Of a stretch of 64,000 bases of DNA, positions 56,401 through 64,000 are shown one piece after another. Made by a program: the position numbers and the translations under genes. The stretch comes from Scalesia atractyloides. Lineage: Eukaryota; Streptophyta; Magnoliopsida; Asterales; Asteraceae. The notes under the pieces are model-generated. The model was not told where the DNA came from and made no database searches. It saw nothing but the letters and a program-made list of their open reading frames with translations. Numbering within the stretch: position 1 is the stretch's first letter; the number at the start of each line of letters is the position of its first letter. The stretch spans positions 44,963,369 through 45,027,368 of the forward strand of contig CAMTDV010000027.1 in NCBI GenBank assembly GCA_947069175.1, given 5' to 3'.

Positions 56401-59050
56401 TATCACACCCTGACCCGTAGCGAAATGGTACAGGGCATGATGATTGCCCAAAGCTTATGGCACTATTAAAATTTCATAATTAAACATGTCATGATTAAAT
56501 GTCACACTTTTCATATAAGTTTCAAATATTCAAATAATACATCAAACTTGTCTTTTTAGTTACTACTGCAAAGCTCCTACGTGATCCTGATGCAGTCCAG
56601 TCTTCAATCCTCTACACTTGTATCATGTGTAAAATAGTATTTTTGGATCAGCTACCGAAGCTGGTGTGTAAACCTTGGTTAATTAAAACGGGTTTACCAT
56701 TTTAAAATTTATAAATCAAAGTAATTTTTTTTGTATTTTTAATTCCGAATATTAATTTAAATATTAAGCACCCAATCAATCATGTGAAAGTAATGTACAT
56801 GTAATATGAACATAGAATGGTAACTGAATAATGACTAAGACCAAGACCACCACAAAAACCAAAACCAAAAGCAATTGCTTGCGTCCCACAGACATAAAGG
56901 GTATGACTGTGGCGATACCAACGTCCAATAGTTAGGAGGAAAGGTTAGCTCAATACTAATGGGGCGATACCAACATCTACAGGTCATGAGGAAAGGTCAG
57001 TCGTCGATCCACTAGATGAATGACTATTTGACTAAATAACCAACACAGCAACAACAACCTCAACAGACAACAATAACAACAAATAATGCATATATGACAC
57101 ACCAAATACTCCATGTTTGATATTAGAAAAAAACAATTGATCGAGACACGTTAATACACCCCAAAAAGTAATAATGATAATAAGGCCAAACAAAAATCTA
57201 ACACAACTATAACACAGATTGGTTTGCTTGTATAAGGTATCAAACAAATCTAAAACAGTAATTTGCACTAATATTAATAGTTAGCATATTAATTTTCTTT
57301 TAAATGGAAGAGTTATTTTGTTTGGAGGCATTAGGTCCAAGCTTGGGTTACTTGTACTATACGTCCGACCTTGCATGGGTCACTAGATCACCAACGTTCC
57401 TTTAAAACCCTGGATTTCCTTGTAATGTTTCATGTTTTTCGAATTCTTTTTCATTTATTTGTAATTCGATTTCAATTGCAATCCTTGTAAATATGAGACT
57501 TGATCATAATGATAACTATATTTTATATCCTTTTTGTTTAGTTATACTTGCACAATACGTAAAAAAAATCACGAAATACGTGTTTTATATTCAAAACCGA
57601 ACAATACATCGAGATTATATTCTCGGAATGATATCCATACGTATTTTACTATAATTCATGCTTGTATGCACCTTAAAACCTAAAAACATGTTTAAATATT
57701 GAATTTTAGGCATGAAATAACAAACTAAGCAACATAAGGGACTAAAATTGAATTTTTGGATTTCTGAAGGTCCATGCGGATCGTATGTGATGTCCTTGTA
57801 GTCCCTATAGAGCCCATCTGATGTAGAAAATCACGAATTTTGAATTTTGAACTCCTTTCCCTCACTTCTAAGTTCAAACACTCTCAAATCAACACTTCTA
57901 AATCACTTCCAAACACTCTCAAATTATTAAGAATTCCAAGTTCGGGAAGATTGCTCTAAGTTCAAAGAGTGAGTTTTGAGCTTGTTCTTGCTTGTTTTCT
58001 TCTTGTGTTCTTTCTTCTCCTTTCTTGGATAACCACTAGAAGTATTACCACATGTTTACCAATGTAATTAAAGATGGTATACCACCTTTTTAAGGTCCAA
58101 GCTAGGAATTTTTGTTAGACTTTATGAACTTGTCTTTCTTTAACTTTGTTCTTGGAACTTTTGCAAACTAAACTAAGCCACCAACTAACTTCTATGTTGA
58201 ATGGGTTGTGTTAAGGTTTTGTTCTAGAAACTATGAGGTCATACACCTCCAAGAAATAAAGTGAACAAACTACACCAAGTATCCAACCATACAATGTTGA
58301 AAACACTCGCCTAGTTATCCTCACTTGGTTACTTAGTGAATTAGATAATTTATTTATGTAATCATACTTGTATTAATGAGCATTCGAATCATCCATGTTG
58401 ATGATTTGTGCATTGGTGAATTATTAAGGTTAATGGATTTATCCTACCTTTAATGCTTGACAAATGCTTAGTATACTTGACAATATATCTAATAATATAT
58501 ACATATATAATACCTACTCTAGAAAACCCAACTACGTCAACCAAATCATGATTGAATATTATGTTAAGGTGAAGAATATCTAAAGTCTTGGAAACCTTAT
58601 TTCGGATTTCTAATGGATAATGAGACTCATGAAAAACACAAACAAATGATAGTGTCCGAATAAGTGTCTAAAATGTGATATATTTTATGTAATTTCATAC
58701 TTGTAACTTTCGTTTACATTTCAATCTCCAAATCCAAAATGCCCATACACCTTTGTTTATCATTTTAGGGTAACTTTGGTGTTTCATCCTTCAAATCCGT
58801 GCGCTCACACTTTGTGGACAATCTTCGCAAACCGTGAGTTTATGCTTAACCCATTTTACACTTTAAATACTATTTGGGTTGCAACATTTATCCATAATTA
58901 AATACACAATCATACACATACAATCAATCTTATATAAACACTCAATCTTTTACCATGCTACTTGTTACGTGAAATCGTCATACATACTAAAACAATCTTA
59001 TGACATGCTAAAGAGAAGTTTTCGTACAGTTGCAAAACTTTCCAGTGAAT
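56401..59050 (+). repeat. Truncated Gypsy LTR-like sequence
   Basis: Begins TATCACACCCTGACCCGTAG, close to the G1 LTR start TGTCACACCCCGACCCG. Its later part resembles the G2 LTR (AACCGTGAGT, ACTATTTGGGT-GCAACAT, ATGCTACTTG). No internal coding DNA, primer site or matching second LTR follows, and it fades out near 59050. No gene. It is either a solo or a truncated LTR of a Tekay-like element; insertion into C2 is inferred from the abrupt end of RT. Confidence 0.6.
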
Positions 59051-61743
59051 ATAAATGTTTTTAAGGGAGAGAAAAGAGGGATACGAAGGTGGGTGTAGAT
59101 GACAAGAATATTTCAAGATTTTAAATGAAGATTTACCATTTTGCCCTTAAGATCAAGTAATGTTATAAAACAAGGCCTTTTAGTTTAATTTAAATTTTCA
59201 ATAACCCTAAAGTTAAACATTGAATAATCATATCCTTCGTAAATAACTGAAACATTGAATTGAGCAGACAAGCAATTTTATATCATGCATTAATCATTAC
59301 TAGCTAAATTGAGTAGATAAATAATGTGTTTTAGTTTTCGATTAATCAATAGATTTATAACTATTTTTCCCTACCTATTTGTTTACAAATGTTTTTTTTT
59401 TAATTTTCTTACCTTTGGTTTTGACGTTTAAGTATGACCGATAAATATTTTCAATGTCATTACACCATCAAGTAAAAAAAGTTTGAATAGTTTATAACAC
59501 CATTAAGTAAATAAATAAGTTTGAATAGTTTACAATACCGTTAAGTAAATAAATATGACTGTTTTTACTTGACCCGTTTTAAATCGACCCATTTTGTCCC
59601 GAGTTGTTTGACCCTACAAATTTTTGCACCCCCTCTCAAAAGTTTCTAGATCCGCCACTAGACACTAGTATCGTAACGGACTGATACCAACCGAACAACA
59701 CTGGTACTGATACAGATATTCTCTTTTATTGTATTCAATCGATATAAAACACGTGTCGATTGGCAACGATTGTTATACCGCGTGCCAGTACAAGTACGGT
59801 AATGAAGCAGACCGATAATGACCAAAGGCTTGCAGCAAAGTGCGCAGTAATCACACTAGTATTTTTTTAATTCTAGAGTTCCCTTCTCACCCATATTGAT
59901 TTGTATCAAAACCCATTTTAACCTAAACCCAACATGACCCAAACCCATCATGACCTAAACCCATCCTAATCTTTTTCTAATATGCCCATACTGACTCAAA
60001 CCCATCTCACTTCGTGACTCAAGCTCGCCCGACTTACCCACTTCGCCACGCCAACTATTGTGAGAGTTGTGCTTGTTCTTTGGAAGAAAGAAAGTTTTTT
60101 TGGTTTATGTCGAAATGAGGTTTCGCTTGCATAACTAGAGAAAATACAAAACAAGTCGATACATTATTCTAAAATATACTTTAGGACACATGTGTATAAG
60201 ACAAGCGTTCTAAAAAATTAAGAGATTGGGGTCTTTTTCTTGCAATCTCCATTCTTAAGAAAAGAATGAAAAGAAATAAAAGTCGAGATTCATTATGATT
60301 CGTCTCTCAACACTACGCATATCAGAGGCGGATCTAGGGGTATCCCAAGAGTAGTCTAGGATAACCCTCAACTTTCATGACAAATAATGAATTGCAAAAA
60401 AGTTTTCTTGATAATATGTATAGGATACCTCTAAACAAGTATTAGTATACCCTAAGCAAGGTAATCTAGCTTGGGAGAAAAAGAGATGAGTGTATAAACT
60501 GTAACTTTTTTCTGATCAGACATGAAAGCTAGTGTAAGTTATGAGATGAAATTGATGAATTAAAGAATTATATTATATAAATATAATAAAACTTGTAGAT
60601 ATATTAAACTTTTGAAAAGAAAATTGTGAAAGTATTAGTATTATTGTTACTATTATTATTATTTTTATTTATTCATTTACTAATTCGTAATACAATACGA
60701 TAATACATGATAATTGAAGGGTTCAAATGAGAATAAATTTTTAAAACATTAAAAAAAGAAATTTCAACCAATAAGAATACTTCATTTTACATCATTTAAT
60801 TTTTGTATTTAATATTAGTGTAAGAGTATATTTGTAAATTTGGATAGATCATTAATGATAGTCTTCTTTTTTAATAGGTAACTATATTAAATTTATAATT
60901 TATTTCTCAAAAAATTATATTTTTTCAAATAAGAAAAAAAATAATTTAAAAATGTAAGATAAATTACGAGGTGTGTAGGATGAATTACAAGTTGTGTATG
61001 ATAAATTTCAATATGTGTAGGATAAATTTAAAAACGTATAGATAAATTTTGATGTGTACAAAAACTTTAGTATGGAAGAAGATAGTGCTTATGATTAACT
61101 AATTAGTCAAAGATAAGAACCAATGAGATGAGAGAAAACTATTTAATGTTTTACAATTGTAATATTTATTCTTTTTCTTCTTAATTTAATTTTCTTCTCA
61201 GATAAACCTCCCCTACTTAATAATCTGCCCATCATTTAGTTTTACATTGCATTTTATTTATTGATATGTTGTTTATAGAGAAACCATTAAGTTATTTAAT
61301 TTAGAACTAATTATTTTATATATTCATTTATTGTTTTAAAAATATATACTAGAGATGCATCCTTAAAAATATAATAAATAACAAAAGATTGTTTTATCGA
61401 AGCCAATATATATTAATATAAACACATATGTTTGGAAGCGTGAATATGAGAATTTCGATATGGATAGGCTTGAATATGTTCATTCGAGTATTTGACCTTT
61501 TGTTCGTCAATCATCCTTACGGTCCATATGTTTGGAAGCTACACTCTGATGATTAATTGATTATAAATCGTATTTTTTTAATAAATTATTTCTCATATTT
61601 ATTTATAAGGTACTAAAAAAATATAAAAAAAGGACTTGTTAAGAAAGTCCCAAACAGGGATGTACATAACTTTTTCCAAAAAAAAATTTTATAGGAGGCC
61701 CATTCTTCTTACTCGTTCCATGCTCTAAATCTATTATGGATTC
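59051..61743. other. AT-rich DNA, no gene seen; small tandem repeats
   Basis: Holds a degenerate 38-44 bp repeat around 59460-59550 (ACCATTAAGTAAATAAATAA, GTTTGAATAGTTTA). GATCCGCCACTAG at 59650 and CAGAGGCGGATCTAG at 60325 look like opposed transposon ends, but no closed element was found. A 21-bp minisatellite lies at 60959-61060. Confidence 0.5.
60959..61060. repeat. 21-bp minisatellite, about five units
   Basis: Units such as ATAAATTACGAGGTGTGTAGG and ATAAATTTCAATATGTGTAGG repeat with a 20-21 bp period. Confidence 0.75.
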
Positions 61744-61746
61744 TTA

Positions 61747-62097
61747 GACCACCCGTAGTTGGGGTTTTTGGGCGTTTTTCCCCTAAAAAACGCACACAAC
61801 ACCCTTGTTCTATTCCCCCCGGGCGTTATTTTCAAAAAAGAAGCCCTGAGCGTCCTTTTTTCCAAGCTAGGGATGAAAATGATTTGCCAATGACATGTAT
61901 TCTACTTTTTGGTTAGCCAATACCCTTTTTTATGGCTTTTTTATTTAATTGTTTACATCCCTTTTAACATAATGTCCCATAATGCCCACATCCCACTACA
62001 CCCATTTTAGAAAAACGCCCCATTGCTACTAGGATGACATGTGTCACACAATGCACATGGATGGGGGCATTATTCATGCTCTCCACTACACATGGTC
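61747..62097. mobile_element. MITE, PIF/Harbinger-like, TSD TTA
   Basis: A 351-bp element. The left end GACCACCCGTAGTTGG and the reverse complement of the right end, GACCATGTGTAGTGG, form terminal inverted repeats, and TTA flanks both sides (61744-61746, 62098-62100). The 3-bp TTA duplication fits Tourist/PIF-Harbinger. No transposase. Confidence 0.75.
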
Positions 62098-62100
62098 TTA

Positions 62101-63978
62101 GGGATGACCCTGATTCTAGCAGAAACGGGACAAAATTGAATTTTAGGTTAGTGTTTAGTTACTGAGTTTAGTTGTTATTATGTATTTGATTGTATAGATG
62201 TACGGTAAAAAAAATTAGAACACCTCTAAATTTTTCTTCTAGATCTGCCACTAAATTGCATATATTAATTGTTAGGCACGAACGCAACAACAAATATTGT
62301 TTAACACGAAGGCTCAAGGTCACTGACGAAAAAAGAAAATTAACATAACAGAGTTTTGAGGCTTTCAAACTATAAGATAGCGATAACGTTGGATACTAAT
62401 GTTAATAGAAATTAGTTGGGCAAAGTGTTGATGGACCCCATCTACTTCGACTCATGCTAATGATGATCAAGATTCAATTTATTCATGTTAGCACGATGAC
62501 AACATCCTTGAATATTTAACTACAAATTTAACGAAGTGTCTGGTAGTGGTGGCTTAATGCTTGAGGGCGTGTTTGCTTTAAAATAGGACTGTAGCCTACA
62601 AATTTGCATGTTTGAATCAGTCAGGTAGTGAGATGTTTTCATTAATAATGACAATTTCATATTTAACTTTATGGATTTGGTTAGTAAACAAAAAGATAAG
62701 TCGATCAAGCGGTTTGAAAAATTATGCATTTTGATACATACCAATTCATCTAATTTGACGAAAGTCAAAGTCTTACAAGATTGACACAAGATATTGATAA
62801 TTAAAAAGAGTGCTAGCCTAATGATAGTGGTACCAAGGTGTTATTAAAGTAGTCTCTCCCCTCCCCCATGAGGTTGAGATTTAGTAGATAAAAGCTATAG
62901 ATTAAGGATTAGGATTAGGATTAGTGATTTATCGATTAGCAATAAACATCAAGGCAACAATATCTACTAGGAAACAGTAGCCGGCCCAATCACTCATTAT
63001 TGTCAACCAAGCCAATGACCCTAAAAGCCCAATAAAGAATACGCTTCTTATAAAATGGGCTGGCCTGGTTAGTGACCTTAGAGACAAAAACCGGAAATTA
63101 TGCAAGTCAAAAAATGTGGAGATAATATTTTTATCATTAAAGTCAATTTGCACTGTGATTTGGCAATGCCTAGCAATGTTAAACACCAGTCGGGCATGAC
63201 TATTTGCAAAAATTCGTCGGAGGAATGATTTGCACAAACAAAGCGGAAACAGATGATGTGGTCAAAACAAACTTCTTTGTCTCGGAATCAAGCCCAGTGG
63301 AACTTGAAAATAAACTGCTAGAGTTACTAGTTGTATATGGAGCAGAATTGACTCTTGTTTACTTGCATGATCCCAGTTTATAACTTATCGTTTTCTTTTC
63401 TACTGTAAAAAAAAATCTACCCATTTTTGAAACTGAGCGATTGTAAATTTGACTTTAACTTTAAATGTCCCATATAGTCAAATATAGTTACTTGACAATC
63501 ATTCGCGCCCTCTTGTTAGAAGGTGACCTAGAGTTAGAGCTCCGGAATCACCTCTGACGCTCAAGTCAGTGATTTATCGAAGATAGGTATGTATTCACAT
63601 AGTTATATAAATGATGAGGAGTTTGGAACAAGTTAGTTGGAAGACAGTCAAAATGACTTGAATCCATGACATGGACTAAAACTGCTTTGGTTAAACAAAA
63701 TAACACAACTTGTTTAGATTGACAGACTGTAGCCCAAGTAAAACAACAATACAAGATTTTTTGCTAAAAACTCACAACAAAATCACTAATCTAGAGACGT
63801 GGAAGTAGATGTGTGAGGCCTTATTGTCTTCCAATCAAATCATACATTTTTAATCATATGTTTCTTTTCTTTTCTTTTTTTATCATCAATAAACACAGAA
63901 ATTGTTACCAATAACAACACAATCAGCACTCAAACAGCTTTCATTACATACATCTCTTCATCTTCTCAATCCTTGTAT
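62101..63978. other. AT-rich intergenic DNA, no gene seen
   Basis: Frames of up to about 100 codons (for example 62929-63237 minus) have no recognisable domain and no gene context. GATTAGGATTAGGATTAG at about 62905-62922 is a short telomere-like-looking GATTAGG run, too short to mean more. Confidence 0.5.
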
Positions 63979-64000
63979 TTCATGTCAGCCAATGAGAACC
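63979..64000 (+). other. Possible gene start at window edge
   Basis: An ATG at about 63981 opens MSANEN before the window ends. It follows a C/T-rich, leader-like stretch (CATCTCTTCATCTTCTCAAT). Only six codons are visible, so this is a suggestion. Confidence 0.15.

Noticed and set aside
59640..62255. GATCCGCCACTAG (59650), CAGAGGCGGATCTAG (60325) and GATCTGCCACTAA (62243) as ends of an hAT-like element
   Set aside because: The orientation pairs 60325 with 62243, but the ends are offset, a matching 8-bp duplication could not be fixed and no transposase remains.
62905..62922. GATTAGGATTAGGATTAG as telomeric DNA
   Set aside because: Only about three 6-base units and not the plant TTTAGGG repeat.
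62929..63237. 102-codon minus-strand frame with a hydrophobic stretch
   Set aside because: No family recognised, no promoter or exon context, and composition as expected by chance in AT-rich DNA.
1..64000. CRISPR arrays, bacterial operons, rRNA genes
   Set aside because: None present; the sequence has plant nuclear repeat structure throughout.

Overview
The window is repeat-dominated plant nuclear DNA. It is AT-rich and filled with nested LTR retrotransposons, and the only recognisable host-gene material is a broken BAHD acyltransferase pseudogene with a second partial copy. The Ty1/Copia element with a long third ORF after RNase H and the long-LTR, chromodomain-bearing Ty3/Gypsy (Tekay/Del-like) elements resemble elements I know from Asteraceae. 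That family assignment is inference from recognition, not a search result. No intact host protein gene is visible.

Layout. (1) 1-2017 and 12782-13103 are one non-coding repeat stretch split by Copia element C1 (2018-12776, minus strand). C1 has 385-bp LTRs that differ at about 12 sites and a perfect TTAAC target duplication. It carries gag, protease, integrase, RT and RNase H, all with stops and frameshifts, plus an extra 3' ORF. (2) 13188-13480 is a 5' gag scrap of a Gypsy element. (3) 15458-18235 is a minus-strand BAHD acyltransferase pseudogene. Its intron holds a short TIR element that itself contains a copy of the gene's own exon-1 start. A second exon fragment lies at 19285-19460. (4) From 19461 to about 59050 there is a Russian-doll nest. 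Copia C2 (minus) cut the second BAHD fragment. Gypsy G0 (plus, 19893-55374, TSD GTTAA) landed in the C2 pol gene. Gypsy G2 (plus, 23472-44581) landed in the 5' LTR of G0. Gypsy G1 (minus, 29019-39859, TSD CGTCT) landed in the RT gene of G2. A truncated Gypsy LTR (56401-59050) abuts C2. (5) 59051-64000 is AT-rich and gene-poor, with a PIF/Harbinger-type MITE (61747-62097, TSD TTA), minisatellites and a possible gene start at the very end.

How it fits together. Nesting order gives relative ages (C2 oldest, then G0, G2, G1), and visible LTR divergence agrees. In matched stretches of about 125-130 bases I count roughly 11 differences for G0, 8 for G2 and 1 for G1. G1 is the youngest and least damaged, with one apparent 1-nt deletion between two otherwise open frames. 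The feature that most deserves a second look is the 2.6-kb G1 LTR. It carries three tRNA-like segments in a tandem array of about 168-bp period on one strand, and a fourth, class-II-like tRNA segment on the other strand. Both LTR copies have all four.
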